Shown one piece after another: positions 55,184-64,000 of a stretch of DNA of 64,000 nucleotides. This DNA is from Paenalcaligenes hominis (lineage in GTDB: Bacteria > Pseudomonadota > Gammaproteobacteria > Burkholderiales > Burkholderiaceae_B). Made by a program: the position numbers and the translations under genes. Within the stretch, counting starts at the first letter, position 1. Every line of letters begins with the position of its first letter. The DNA lies in assembly GCF_011927625.1 (NCBI RefSeq), contig NZ_JAATIZ010000003.1, positions 372,001 through 436,000 on the forward strand, written 5' to 3'. Under the pieces are notes generated by a model that worked only from the letters and a program-made list of their open reading frames with translations, had not been told where the DNA came from and ran no database searches.

Positions 55184-57619
55184 ATGCCAATTAAAGCACT
55201 ACGCTTAAGCATGGGACTAACGGTGTCGGCGATCGCAATGAGCTTGCTTGCAGGGTGTGCGACCCCCACGACGTCAGTACAAAAAGACGTAACAATTAAA
55301 CGGGATCAGTACGGGGTACCGCATGTGTACGCAGCCGATACCTATGGCGTGTTTTATGGGTATGGCTATGCCATTGCAACCGATCGTTTATTTCAGATGG
55401 AAATGGCAAAGCGCACGGGGTGGGGCACGGTAGCCGAGGTATTAGGACCTGATTACCTAGAAACAGATAAGGCCACCCATAGCCGCTTTGACCCGGCGGA
55501 TATTCAGCGTCAAGTTCAAGCCTTGTCTCCAGAAGATTACGCTATTTTTTCAGGCTACGCAGCGGGCTTTAGTCAGCGCGTAAAAGAAGTATTAACCAAA
55601 CCTAATCAGTTGTTGCCGCAGGAATTCAGCGAGTATGGCTTCTTGCCTTCTGAGTGGGTCGCCGAAGATATTGCTATGGTGTGGGTGGGCTTAATTTTAA
55701 ATCGTTTTTTTGCATCCAGCTCCGAAGTGACCAATTTGCAGTTATTGCAGCAGTTGCAGCACGATCAGGGCGCAAAGCGAGGGCAACAGCTTTATGACCA
55801 ATTGAAGTGGTTAAATGACCCGGCTGCCCCAGTGATTATTCCAGAGCGTCTGCACAGTGCAGCCCAGCCCACCGCCGTGGATTATTTACAGCCATTATCA
55901 GAACAGGGTGCTACGCATTATCACCACGCCGCCCGCTTAGCGCTGGGCGATGGCGTGATGAACGGCGTGCCAACCGCAAGCAATGCATGGGTTATGAGTG
56001 CAGCTAAAACCCAAGAGGCAGTGCCAGTGCTCTACAATGGCCCGCAACAGGGGTGGTACACGCCTGCGATAACCTATGGAATTGGTTTGCATGGGGCAGG
56101 TTATGATCTTACTGGCATCACAGCTGTAGGTCTTCCTGCTATTTTATTTGGTACCAATGGCCAAATTGCTTGGGGTTCTACCGTTGGCTCTTTAGATACC
56201 AATGATGTGTATCAATTGCAATTAAACCCCGATAATCCGCTAGAGTACTGGTACAAAGGGGCGTACAGGCCACTAGAACATAAGGCAATACGTATTGCAG
56301 TGAAAGGCCAAGATCCCGTAGAGCTTGATGTGTACAAAAGCGAGCAGGGCTATGTCAGTGCATGGGATACAGCGAACCATACCGCGTATGCTAATAGACG
56401 CAGCTGGGAAGGGGTTGAAATAGAGACCTTGTTAGGGTGGGCCGAGGCCGCTAAAGCCAGTAATTGGGATGAGTTCATGCAACAGGCCCAGCGCGTTGCC
56501 GCGTCCATTACGTGGTTTTATGCCGATGCTAATAATACGATTGGCGCAGCGGGATTAGGTCGTTTACCTATTCGTCCTGAAACCCAGTCTATTCAATTTC
56601 CGGCTAAAGGCGATGGCTCGATGGAATGGCTAGGCTTTCACCCCTTTAGTCAAAATCCAAAAACCTTGAACCCAAGTCAAGGATTCATTGCCAGTTGGAA
56701 TAATAAAATTTCTGCTGATTTACTGGCGGACTCGTCCAATTTTTCGGCTGTAGACCGAGTCAATGAGCTGTTAGCGCCATTAACGGCCCGAGCTCAGTTG
56801 AGCCAAGAGGAAATTTGGGCTGTAAATCAACAAGGCGCCTGGGCTGATTTGCATGCGCGGTATTTTATGCCTTATATCGTAGCAGCGGCACAGCAACCCC
56901 AAGCCAGTCAGCGTGTGAAGCAATTAGCTTCGGAATTAGCCGCTTGGAACTACACTTTAAAACCCAATGCCCAACAAACGCACTACGAGGGTGTAGCACC
57001 CGCCGTATTACGTGCTTGGCTAGAGCAGTTAACGGAATTAGTTTTAGCTCCTAATCTGCCTGCTTCTGTTTTACGTACGTATCAAGTCCCGTTTTATGTG
57101 GGCGCTAATGACCCACGTAGTGCCCAGCCTGCCGCTGCCAGCAAGTTGCTTTGGAATGCACTACAACAAGACCAAAGCTCCGTGCCCCAAACCATTGATT
57201 TCTTACGAGGACGTTCTGCCTCTGAGGTGTCATTGCAGGCTTTAGAGCGCGCCGTGCAGCAGCTCAGTGCTAAGCACGGCACAAACTCTGATCAATGGCG
57301 TGTACCGGTACCGACCATGCTGTTTTCCCATAAAAATGCGGTGGGGGTGCCATGGGGATCTGCCACACATGAACAATCCATTCCTGTGTATGGCAACAGC
57401 GGCAGTGCGAATTTCATGGTGATATTAGATAAAGCACAGTTCCGTATGTGCTCTGTGATTGCGCCAGGGCAAAGTGGCTTTGTGCATCCAGATGGGCAAG
57501 TAGACCCCCATTACGCCGATCAGTTGGCGCTGTATGCAAACTATCAATGCAAAAACGATGCCGTGGGGCCTGATCAAATTGAACAAGCCACTACGAGTAT
57601 CACCACATTAAGTTATTAA
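55184..57619 (+). CDS. Penicillin acylase family Ntn hydrolase (penicillin G acylase type), lipoprotein
   Basis: This 811-residue precursor has the penicillin-acylase layout: alpha chain starting VTIKRDQYGVPHVYA, then AIATDRLFQMEMAKR; a spacer; and a beta chain whose N-terminal nucleophile is predicted at Ser266 in VPTASNAWVM. NGPQQGWYTPAITYGIGLHGAGYD and GFIASWNNK (catalytic Asn) agree with the Alcaligenes and E. coli penicillin G acylases, as does the length. The signal peptide ends in a lipobox, LLAGC, so the enzyme is probably membrane-anchored. Natural substrates could be phenylacetyl amides or acyl-homoserine lactones. It lies 120 bases after the efflux operon. Confidence 0.9.
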   Translation: MPIKALRLSMGLTVSAIAMSLLAGCATPTTSVQKDVTIKRDQYGVPHVYAADTYGVFYGYGYAIATDRLFQMEMAKRTGWGTVAEVLGPDYLETDKATHSRFDPADIQRQVQALSPEDYAIFSGYAAGFSQRVKEVLTKPNQLLPQEFSEYGFLPSEWVAEDIAMVWVGLILNRFFASSSEVTNLQLLQQLQHDQGAKRGQQLYDQLKWLNDPAAPVIIPERLHSAAQPTAVDYLQPLSEQGATHYHHAARLALGDGVMNGVPTASNAWVMSAAKTQEAVPVLYNGPQQGWYTPAITYGIGLHGAGYDLTGITAVGLPAILFGTNGQIAWGSTVGSLDTNDVYQLQLNPDNPLEYWYKGAYRPLEHKAIRIAVKGQDPVELDVYKSEQGYVSAWDTANHTAYANRRSWEGVEIETLLGWAEAAKASNWDEFMQQAQRVAASITWFYADANNTIGAAGLGRLPIRPETQSIQFPAKGDGSMEWLGFHPFSQNPKTLNPSQGFIASWNNKISADLLADSSNFSAVDRVNELLAPLTARAQLSQEEIWAVNQQGAWADLHARYFMPYIVAAAQQPQASQRVKQLASELAAWNYTLKPNAQQTHYEGVAPAVLRAWLEQLTELVLAPNLPASVLRTYQVPFYVGANDPRSAQPAAASKLLWNALQQDQSSVPQTIDFLRGRSASEVSLQALERAVQQLSAKHGTNSDQWRVPVPTMLFSHKNAVGVPWGSATHEQSIPVYGNSGSANFMVILDKAQFRMCSVIAPGQSGFVHPDGQVDPHYADQLALYANYQCKNDAVGPDQIEQATTSITTLSY

Positions 57620-57630
57620 TCAGGTAGGCG

Positions 57631-57655
57631 TGCAAGGCGATTTAGTCGCCTTGCA
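57631..57655. terminator. Hairpin between convergent acylase and spermidine-synthase-like genes
   Basis: TGCAAGGCGA and TCGCCTTGCA form a perfect 10-bp stem with a 5-nt loop, 11 bases after the acylase stop. It overlaps the last codons of the minus-strand gene. There is no T-run on either side, so its strength as a terminator is doubtful. Confidence 0.5.
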
Positions 57656-58364
57656 TCCATAGCTCTAAGCCTTCGACCCACTCGGCAGCGGGCAACCCGT
57701 AAGCCATGGTGATTTGGGTGGCGCGCTCGTAAAGCGCTTCAAAGTCAACCGAAGGGGCCTCTTTAAAGGCAATGGCCACAATATTGCCATCGTGCGATTC
57801 TGGCAGCCAGGCTACCGCAGCAAAAGTTTGCTGTAATAAATGCACATGACGAGCATGCACGTATTGGTTGCCTAATAGATTAATCGTTAAGATCCCTTGT
57901 TCTGATAGCACACGGGCACAAGACTGATAAAAAGCAAGGCTTTCAATAGCAGGGTGATCGGCCTGCGCGCTGTACAAATCAACTTGTAAAATATCAATAG
58001 ATGCCCCCTTCGTTTGGGATAACTGTTGATGGGCATCATTCACTATCACATGTAATCGATCGTTGTCATCAGGTAGATGAAATAGTTCCCTACAGGCGCG
58101 TACTACATCAGGATTCAGCTCTACGGCACTCACCAAACTATATGGATAATGCTGATAACAAAATTTAGTGAGTGAACCGGCGCCCAGTCCTAGCTGCATA
58201 ATGTGCTCGGGCTGATCCATAAACAGTTGCCACATCATCATTTGCTGAATATAAAGCAACTCTAACTGGTCGGGTTGATCCAGACGCATAGCGCCCTGAA
58301 CCCAAGGTGATCCTAAGTGCAAATAGCGCACCCCTTCGTGTTCGGAAATTGTGACTTTATCCAT
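57642..58364 (-). CDS. Spermidine synthase-like methyltransferase-fold protein
   Basis: This 240-residue protein has a SAM-binding Rossmann fold: IMQLGLGAGSLTKFCY, then SAVELNPDVVRAC and DILQVDLYS. This matches the SpeE-like family. Compared with true spermidine synthases it is short and has MQLGLGAG in place of the usual GGGDG motif, so aminopropyl transfer is unproven. It lies 15 bases after the Nudix-ThiE gene, same strand. Confidence 0.75.
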   Translation of the reverse strand: MDKVTISEHEGVRYLHLGSPWVQGAMRLDQPDQLELLYIQQMMMWQLFMDQPEHIMQLGLGAGSLTKFCYQHYPYSLVSAVELNPDVVRACRELFHLPDDNDRLHVIVNDAHQQLSQTKGASIDILQVDLYSAQADHPAIESLAFYQSCARVLSEQGILTINLLGNQYVHARHVHLLQQTFAAVAWLPESHDGNIVAIAFKEAPSVDFEALYERATQITMAYGLPAAEWVEGLELWMQGD

Positions 58365-58379
58365 TATGAGTTACTGTTT

Positions 58380-59363
58380 TCAAACAAGTTGCCGAATGCC
58401 TGCAATACCTTGCGCGCCATGGTGTTGGGCGGTGGCTAAGGTAGTGGGGTTTTGTCCACCAATTGCATAAACAGGTCGGCCTGCTAGCGCTGCTAGCTGA
58501 GTAAATGTGTTCCATCCTAATGCAGCTTGGTTCGGATGGGAAGGCGTAGGAAGCACATGGCCCAACACCACAAAGTCCGTATTGAGCTGTTGAGCGAGCT
58601 CCATGTCGGTAGCAGAATGAGTGGACATGGCCAAAAGCTGGTCGGCGCGCACTAAAGCGCTACGGTGTTGGGCCACTAAGCGTTGTGCATCATGGCTGCG
58701 TAAATGCAGTCCGTCGGTATAGGGCAGCCAATCGATACTGTGTACGCTATTTAATAAACAGCGCGCTTGGTAGCGTTTACATAAAGCCACGGTCTGTTTT
58801 AAGGCGTGCAGTAAATCTAGGGATTGCGGGCGATGCTGCTCCCATTCTGGCTCGCGAAACTGCACCAATTTAACGCCTTGTTCTAGCGCCCGCTCTAGGC
58901 GGCTTAACCAAGCATCCACCCCTAAGGCTGAGCCAATTTGGCTTAATAAATAGTGGGTAGGCAGCGTTAGCCACTTTAAAACAGGAAACGTAGCAGGAAG
59001 AATGGGGCCAACACCTAACGGGATAGCAGCAGAGGGGTCACACCAAGCTAAATGTTGATTTTCTTGGGGAATAGGGGTGCCTTCCCATTGGGTTACCAAA
59101 CAAAAATGCAGTTCCACGGTAGACCGCGGGTAGTGATGAATATAACGCACCCATGGGCGGACTTTGGTCGCGGTAATACCTATTTCCTCTTGCAGTTCGC
59201 GTACTAGCGCATCGTGTACGCTTTCCTCGGGCTCAATTTTACCGCCAGGTAATTCCCACCAATGGGGCCAAGGTTTGTCTGCTGGACGGCTACCTAATAA
59301 GACAGCGCCACACGGTTGCACAATGACCCCTACGGCTACCCGTACATAGGGTTTAGTTGACAT
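58380..59363 (-). CDS. Nudix hydrolase / thiamine-phosphate-synthase-like fusion
   Basis: This 327-residue two-domain protein has an N-terminal MutT-type Nudix domain with a complete Nudix box (GGKIEPEESVHDALVRELQEE, ~residues 40-60, read in parts). The C-terminal ThiE-like TIM barrel, from ~150, includes VKLVQFREPEW, GLHLRSHD, VLGHVLPT and YAIGGQNP. Such fusions are known in proteobacteria as 8-oxo-dGTP diphosphatase/ThiE-like proteins. The second domain probably does not make thiamine; no other thi gene is nearby. Its first 11 bases overlap the DUF815 gene. Confidence 0.88.
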   Translation of the reverse strand: MSTKPYVRVAVGVIVQPCGAVLLGSRPADKPWPHWWELPGGKIEPEESVHDALVRELQEEIGITATKVRPWVRYIHHYPRSTVELHFCLVTQWEGTPIPQENQHLAWCDPSAAIPLGVGPILPATFPVLKWLTLPTHYLLSQIGSALGVDAWLSRLERALEQGVKLVQFREPEWEQHRPQSLDLLHALKQTVALCKRYQARCLLNSVHSIDWLPYTDGLHLRSHDAQRLVAQHRSALVRADQLLAMSTHSATDMELAQQLNTDFVVLGHVLPTPSHPNQAALGWNTFTQLAALAGRPVYAIGGQNPTTLATAQHHGAQGIAGIRQLV

Positions 59364-60231
59364 GATTAGCTACCCAGTCTCTGGCAAATTGTTGGGCGAC
59401 TCGACCAGAGCGCGAGCCACGATGCAATGCCCACTGCAAGGCTTCACGGCGTGCATTTTCCACTTGATCTGAAGGGCAACCTAAGGCTTTGAGCCAGTAG
59501 TACACAATATCCAAATAGTCGTCTTGTTTAAACTGATAAAACGATAACCAAATACCAAAGCGTTCAGACAATGACACCTTTTCTTCGACGGCTTCGCCAT
59601 AATGGAGCTCGCCAGTCGCTGGGGTAGTGGTGGCTAAATTGTCTGCGGCGTATTCAGGCATAAGATGACGGCGATTCGATGTGGCATAGATTAATAGGTT
59701 ATCGCTAGGCGCGGCAATGGAGCCATCAAGCACGGACTTTAATGCTTTATAGCCTGCTTCGCCATCCTCGAAAGACAAATCATCACTAAATACAATAAAA
59801 CGTTCGGGACGATCTGCGATCAAAGCAATGATATCCGGTAAGTCACCCATGTCGGCTTTATCGATTTCAATGAGCCGCAGACCTTGATCCGCAAATTGAT
59901 TCAGCATGGCTTTAACAAGCGAGCTTTTGCCGGTGCCGCGCGCGCCCGTCATGAGCACGTTATTGGCTGGTTTGCCTGCTATAAAATGGGCGGTGTTGCG
60001 CAGCAACGTATTTTTTTGTTGTTCTATGTGCTGTAAGTCGTCGGGGTGAATAGTGGCAATGTGCTGTACCGCGTCTAACCAACCCCGCGCCCCACGACGA
60101 CGCCATATAAACGCAGAGGCATTCCAGTCAATACTTGGCGGAGCAGGGGGTAAGTAAGCTTCAAGCTGCTCTAATACACGTTCGGCACGTTGTAATAACT
60201 GGGTTAAATCGTAATTCAAAATCTTCTCCAC
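59353..60231 (-). CDS. DUF815 family AAA+ ATPase
   Basis: This 292-residue protein has Walker A LMTGARGTGKSSLVKA, a Walker B-like FIVFSDDLSF, and the sensor-1 region LLIYATSNRRHLMPEY, all typical of DUF815. The function is not established. It is the promoter-proximal gene of a minus-strand trio with the Nudix-ThiE fusion (11-base overlap) and the SpeE-like gene. The promoter probably lies in the 160-base gap shared with ispB. Confidence 0.9.
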   Translation of the reverse strand: MEKILNYDLTQLLQRAERVLEQLEAYLPPAPPSIDWNASAFIWRRRGARGWLDAVQHIATIHPDDLQHIEQQKNTLLRNTAHFIAGKPANNVLMTGARGTGKSSLVKAMLNQFADQGLRLIEIDKADMGDLPDIIALIADRPERFIVFSDDLSFEDGEAGYKALKSVLDGSIAAPSDNLLIYATSNRRHLMPEYAADNLATTTPATGELHYGEAVEEKVSLSERFGIWLSFYQFKQDDYLDIVYYWLKALGCPSDQVENARREALQWALHRGSRSGRVAQQFARDWVANHVN

Positions 60232-60391
60232 TGGGTAAACTCTAGATGTATTATTAAAGGTTGCGTGGTTTTTATGTCGTCAGCGGGTTTAGTTTAGTGA
60301 CAAATTCGGCTTAAACGCCACAACACCGTATAATTATCCCTTTAGCCTTGGATTTTTTCCAAGCAGGAATTTTTTTCGTTCGGAATACGCT

Positions 60392-61357
60392 TTGAATCTC
60401 CCAAATCTAATGAGCCCCATCGCTGATGATATGAAAGCCCTGGATCAGGTAATCCGGGGTCGTCTGAATTCAGAGGTTGTTTTAATACGTACCATTGGGG
60501 AATATATTGTGGGCGCGGGTGGCAAAAGAATGCGACCCGCTTTGTTATTACTTGTTGCTAAAGCCTTAGGGTACCAAGGCAATTACCACCATACCTTAGC
60601 CGGTGTGGTCGAGTTTATTCATACGGCTACCTTATTGCATGATGATGTGGTGGACGAATCCGACCTACGTCGTGGTCGCAGTACGGCTAATGCGGTATTT
60701 GGTAATGCCGCCAGTGTACTCGTTGGCGATTACCTCTACTCACGCTCTTTTGAAATGATGGTGGAAACCAACTCCATGCGCGCTATGGCAGTGCTGTCCG
60801 AGGCCACGACCGTCATTGCCGAAGGCGAGGTCTTGCAACTGCTAAATGTCCATGATCCTGATGTCTCCGAAGACCGCTACATGCAAGTCGTGCGCTACAA
60901 AACGGCCAAGCTCTTCGAGGCTGCGGCACAGGTAGGGGCTATTTTGGCACAGGCCGAGCCTGCACTAGAGGACGCAGCAGCGGCTTTCGGGCGTCATTTG
61001 GGTACGGCCTTTCAGTTGATTGATGACGTGCTCGATTACAGCGGCGATGCCGAAGCCCTAGGGAAAAATGTGGGCGACGACTTACGCGAAGGCAAACCAA
61101 CCCTGCCCTTAATTCGTGTCATGCAAGTAGGCACCCCCGAAGAACAACAGTTAATTAAATCAGCAATTGAAACGGGCGATGCGGATTTTTCCAAGGTAGC
61201 GGCTGCTATTGCGAATACGGATGCCGTCGCCTATACCCGTCAGGTGGCTGATGCAGAAATCGATCTGGCGCTTTCTGCTATTCACGCTTTTCCCGACAGC
61301 GAGTTCAAACAAACCTTAGTGGGTTTTTGTACCGCCGCTGTACAGCGTGATCATTAA
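60392..61357 (+). CDS. ispB: Octaprenyl/polyprenyl diphosphate synthase
   Basis: This 321-residue trans-prenyltransferase makes the side chain of ubiquinone. The first aspartate-rich motif is [20 protein letters not shown] and the second is [21 protein letters not shown] is the isopentenyl-diphosphate site. The start is uncertain: TTG at 60392 gives [18 protein letters not shown], which matches relatives; ATG at 60410 is the alternative. Neither has a good SD. A TATAAT lies at 60329-60334. Confidence 0.93.
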   Translation: MNLPNLMSPIADDMKALDQVIRGRLNSEVVLIRTIGEYIVGAGGKRMRPALLLLVAKALGYQGNYHHTLAGVVEFIHTATLLHDDVVDESDLRRGRSTANAVFGNAASVLVGDYLYSRSFEMMVETNSMRAMAVLSEATTVIAEGEVLQLLNVHDPDVSEDRYMQVVRYKTAKLFEAAAQVGAILAQAEPALEDAAAAFGRHLGTAFQLIDDVLDYSGDAEALGKNVGDDLREGKPTLPLIRVMQVGTPEEQQLIKSAIETGDADFSKVAAAIANTDAVAYTRQVADAEIDLALSAIHAFPDSEFKQTLVGFCTAAVQRDH

Positions 61358-61371
61358 TTTTTTTCATTATT

Positions 61372-61896
61372 ATGCAGCGAGTCTTCGGTATTGTTGGGCG
61401 ATCAGGCAGTGGGAAAACCACCCTGATCGAAGCCATGATCCCTTGGTTTAAACAACAAGGGCTACACGTGGCGGTTATTAAACACAGTCATCATAATCTT
61501 CAATTCGAGCCCCCTCACAAAGACAGTTCTCGTTTTCGCTCTGCCGGGGCACTCGAGGTAGTGGTGGCATCGCCATACCATTACGCTCTCTTTCACAATC
61601 TTGAACACCAAGATGAGCCCATGCTGCGCGACCTCGTTGCACGCCTGCAACCCGATGTAGATGTGGTGTTAGTCGAAGGCTATCGACAAGCCGCCATTCC
61701 CCGTCTAGAGGTGTATCGACCTTCACGCGGCATAGAGCCTGTTTATCCTCATACCGAGCAAGTCGTAGCGTTGGTTAGTGACGAAGACCTGTCCGCTCAT
61801 GACTTGCCTTGTTTAGATTTAAACCAGCCGCAACGCGTGGCGGAATTTATATTGCATTTTCTACAGCCTCAATCCTTGCCTGCGCTAGATAAGTAA
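61372..61896 (+). CDS. mobB: Molybdopterin-guanine dinucleotide biosynthesis adaptor protein
   Basis: This 174-residue P-loop GTPase has [19 protein letters not shown] at the N-terminus, [19 protein letters not shown] and [10 protein letters not shown], the MobB signature set. It assists MobA in attaching GMP to molybdopterin. It starts 14 bases after ispB and is probably cotranscribed with it. Other molybdenum cofactor genes in the window are limited to the moeB-like gene at 38.4 kb. Confidence 0.95.
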   Translation: MQRVFGIVGRSGSGKTTLIEAMIPWFKQQGLHVAVIKHSHHNLQFEPPHKDSSRFRSAGALEVVVASPYHYALFHNLEHQDEPMLRDLVARLQPDVDVVLVEGYRQAAIPRLEVYRPSRGIEPVYPHTEQVVALVSDEDLSAHDLPCLDLNQPQRVAEFILHFLQPQSLPALDK

Positions 61897-62052
61897 AGCG
61901 ATTGCTTTTTACAAAGTCTTACTAAATAGCCCCTGAACCACCTTGAGTCTGCACCGAGAGTAGGCGATATATGGATGAACCCAACGCTAGATTATTTGCG
62001 GTTTTCCCCTATAATTGACCCCTTTTAAAACAAAAACTTACCTAGGTGTCTT

Positions 62053-63276
62053 ATGCTTATAGAGCTAGATATTGCACAAACGGTCGGTGTGGCTGCCGTA
62101 TTTTTAGTGATTGGTGAGCTAATCAAAAGAAACGTTCCGCTACTCGAGCGTTATTTTATTCCCAGCCCCATTATCGGCGGCTTAGTGTTTTCACTCATCA
62201 CGCTGTATGGCTATCAAACGCAAAGCTTTTCTATCGAGCTTTACGACAACATGCGTGCGTTTTTGCTCATGGCCTTTTTTACTACGATTGGTTTTTCAGC
62301 CAGTTTTGAAATGTTAAAAAAAGGCGGAGTGGCAGTCGCCATTTTTTTATTCACAGCGGTGCTTTTACTCAGCATACAGAATCTGGTCGGCGTCAGTCTT
62401 GCTTCATTAATGGGTGAAAGCCCTTTGCTTGGTTTGATTGCTGGGTCAATTACCTTAACAGGCGGTCATGGCACCGCGGCTGCCTTTGCGCCACTCTTAG
62501 AACAAAAAGGGGTGGTCGGCGCCATGCCAGCGGCTATTGCCGCAGCGACGTGGGGTTTGGTTGCCGGTTGCGTGATCGGTGGCCCCTTAGGCTCTCGGTT
62601 AATGAAACGCCATCACCTCAAAGGGCGTCCTTTTACTTCTACTCATCCGGCTCACGACCTAGAACCTGATCCCGTCACCGTTAGCTCTGATCCTACCGTC
62701 CACACCAACTCTAAACCTTTGCTTCCTATATCATTGTATTCCGTGGTGTTATTAACCGTATCAATGGGCTTGGGTGCGTCGATTATTGATTGGTTACAAG
62801 ACAGTGGTATTACCTTGCCAGGGTATTTAGGGGCCATGGTCATTGCGGCCATTATTCGTAATGTGATTGATTGGAAAGGGTTTCGCTTTCCTGAGCAAGA
62901 GTTTGACATCATTGGCTCGATCTCTTTGGGCTTTTTCCTAGTGATGGCGTTGATGTCCATGAAGCTTTGGGAACTAGCCGATGTGGCGGGGCCGCTGTTA
63001 GTTATTTTAGTGGCACAGACAGCCTTGATGTTTTTCTTTGCGATGTTTGTGACTTTCCGTTTGATGGGTAAAGACTACGATGCGGCAGTCATCGCTACAG
63101 GGCATTGTGGTTTTGGCATGGGGGCAACACCAAACGCTATGGCGAACATGCAATCGTTTACTGCAGTAAATGGCCCATCGCCTAAAGCTTTCTTTGTGAT
63201 CCCCTTGGTTGGTTCGCTATTCATTGATTTCTTTAACGCGGTCATTATCACGGTTTTTATGAGCATTTTCTCTTAA
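62053..63276 (+). CDS. gltS: Sodium/glutamate symporter GltS
   Basis: This 407-residue inner-membrane carrier has about ten helices in two inverted halves, each with the re-entrant motif: TLTGGHGTAAAFAP in the first half and GHCGFGMGATPNAMANM in the second. The N-terminus IAQTVGVAAVFLVIGELIKR and FFTTIGFSA are standard for GltS. It imports glutamate with Na+. A TATAAT-like -10 lies at 62010-62015. It is monocistronic with its own terminator. Confidence 0.95.
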   Translation: MLIELDIAQTVGVAAVFLVIGELIKRNVPLLERYFIPSPIIGGLVFSLITLYGYQTQSFSIELYDNMRAFLLMAFFTTIGFSASFEMLKKGGVAVAIFLFTAVLLLSIQNLVGVSLASLMGESPLLGLIAGSITLTGGHGTAAAFAPLLEQKGVVGAMPAAIAAATWGLVAGCVIGGPLGSRLMKRHHLKGRPFTSTHPAHDLEPDPVTVSSDPTVHTNSKPLLPISLYSVVLLTVSMGLGASIIDWLQDSGITLPGYLGAMVIAAIIRNVIDWKGFRFPEQEFDIIGSISLGFFLVMALMSMKLWELADVAGPLLVILVAQTALMFFFAMFVTFRLMGKDYDAAVIATGHCGFGMGATPNAMANMQSFTAVNGPSPKAFFVIPLVGSLFIDFFNAVIITVFMSIFS

Positions 63277-63304
63277 GAACTGTCTCTAAAAGCTCGACAC
63301 CTCT

Positions 63305-63339
63305 ACCCCAAAAGTACGCTGTGCTTTTGGGGTTTTGTT
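63305..63339 (+). terminator. Terminator of gltS
   Basis: ACCCCAAAAG and CTTTTGGGGT form a perfect 10-bp stem with a 9-nt loop, followed by TTTGTTT, 29 bases after the gltS stop. Confidence 0.9.
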
Positions 63340-63468
63340 TATCTATATCAAAGAATCAAAATAGCTTGAGGCATAAAATAAGTCCATTGTGTGTCACTTG
63401 TAATTTTTGCTTAACGAAAATGTAAGTGTTTTATGTAGTGGTTTTATTTTGTATAAGGTAGGCGGGTT

Positions 63469-64000
63469 ATGTTTAACCGTTTTAGTTTGACGCGGCGCTT
63501 TTGGCTGATTGCGCTGGTGTATTGGGTTGTGTTTGCGCTGACTATCGTGGTGGCGAGTAAAGGACTCATGCAAGCGCGTGACAGTCTGCATCACATTCAC
63601 GATGAGCGCATGACGGCGGTCGAAGCCCTAAACTCCATGAAGCATAATTTGCTGCAAACCCGTCTTAATATTTTACTGGGGTTTCAACACGACCCTGATA
63701 GTGCATTGTATGAATTGCATGATCATCCTGTGACAATGCATTTGGACGACATTAAGAAAAATATGGCGGCGAATAAATCAAGCCGAGAAGATCTATATAA
63801 CCGTACCGTGTCTATTGATGAACAAGCGGTATTAAACCGCCTTTTTACTGCGCAAGATGCGTGGCGTACTGTATTAGTTCAAACAATCGAGCAGGTTGAG
63901 CAAGGTGATTTTAGCCCTCAGGTGATGCAGCAGTTTTTACTGGCAGGTCGCACGCAGGGGGCAGAAGTCGTTCATCAAATTAATGCCGCTATCGAATATC
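63469..64000 (+). CDS. Methyl-accepting chemotaxis protein, N-terminal part (3' cut by window)
   Basis: An open frame from ATG 63469 (AAGG upstream) runs off the window. It encodes MFNRFSLTRRFWLIALVYWV and then a membrane helix to about residue 33. A periplasmic four-helix-bundle sensor like the Tar ligand-binding domain follows, with LQTRLNILLGFQ and later DEQAVLNRLFTAQDAW. The second membrane helix, HAMP and signalling domain would lie beyond the window, so the assignment rests on the N-terminal part only. The ligand is unknown. Confidence 0.75.
   Translation, partial: MFNRFSLTRRFWLIALVYWVVFALTIVVASKGLMQARDSLHHIHDERMTAVEALNSMKHNLLQTRLNILLGFQHDPDSALYELHDHPVTMHLDDIKKNMAANKSSREDLYNRTVSIDEQAVLNRLFTAQDAWRTVLVQTIEQVEQGDFSPQVMQQFLLAGRTQGAEVVHQINAAIEY

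Noticed and set aside
63394-63600. 68-codon minus-strand frame at the end of the window
   Set aside because: It is antisense to the start of the chemotaxis receptor and has a low-complexity, Lys/His-rich product with no motif.

Overview
The window looks like a chromosomal segment of a betaproteobacterium, most likely in or near the family Alcaligenaceae. The evidence is gene content and order: gpmA-envC-ctp-moeB, DUF3460-scpA-panC, a prepilin-peptidase-like gene before coaE-zapD, rsmB-DUF4390-NtrY/NtrX-like, a solitary Bug-family binding protein, and a protocatechuate 4,5-cleavage (lig/pmd/gal) cluster. Base composition is moderate (about half G+C by eye). I cannot name the genus. No rRNA, tRNA, CRISPR array, prophage or insertion sequence was seen.

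Layout. 1-3.8 kb: the end of an OafA-like acyltransferase, a gamma-class carbonic anhydrase, azurin, a small DUF3008 protein and a beta-class carbonic anhydrase. 3.8-8.3 kb (minus strand): ydiJ-hglS, a two-gene unit predicted to take 2-oxoadipate to D-2-hydroxyglutarate and on to 2-oxoglutarate. 8.7-15.9 kb: rsmB, a DUF4390 protein and an NtrY/NtrX-like two-component pair, then a BioC-like methyltransferase, comF and trmL. 16-30.4 kb: an aromatic-acid catabolic island with pobA, an aldehyde dehydrogenase, a divergent LysR regulator, galD, ligJ, ligK, ligI, ligA, ligB, ligC, an aldo/keto reductase and a complete TRAP transporter (dctPQM). Together these encode every step from 4-hydroxybenzoate through protocatechuate, CHMS, 2-pyrone-4,6-dicarboxylate, oxalomesaconate and CHA to pyruvate plus oxaloacetate. 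A near-repeated LysR-type operator precedes both galD and ligJ.

30.4-31.2 kb is a gene-free island with three copies of an extragenic palindromic repeat (one inverted) and a tandem repeat. 31.2-34.5 kb (minus strand): a Bug-family binding protein, gpsA, secB, grxC and a rhodanese. 34.5-43.1 kb: gpmA-envC-ctp-moeB, yjdM, a DHA2-type exporter, DUF3460, scpA and panC. 43.1-46.2 kb: an orphan LuxR-type HTH protein whose ribosome-binding site lies in a 17-bp perfect hairpin, a lipoprotein, a degenerate prepilin peptidase (GxGD changed to GLGN), coaE and zapD. 46.2-57.6 kb: a tripartite RND efflux operon (mdtABC-like plus an outer-membrane factor), followed by a penicillin-G-acylase-type Ntn hydrolase with a lipoprotein signal. 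57.6-64 kb: a spermidine-synthase-like protein, a Nudix-ThiE fusion, a DUF815 ATPase, ispB, mobB, gltS and the start of a methyl-accepting chemotaxis protein.

Most of the window is ordinary housekeeping sequence. The points most worth following are the SD-sequestering hairpin before the orphan HTH gene, the duplicated operator of the lig regulon, the dead-looking prepilin peptidase, the palindromic repeat island and the lipoprotein penicillin acylase.
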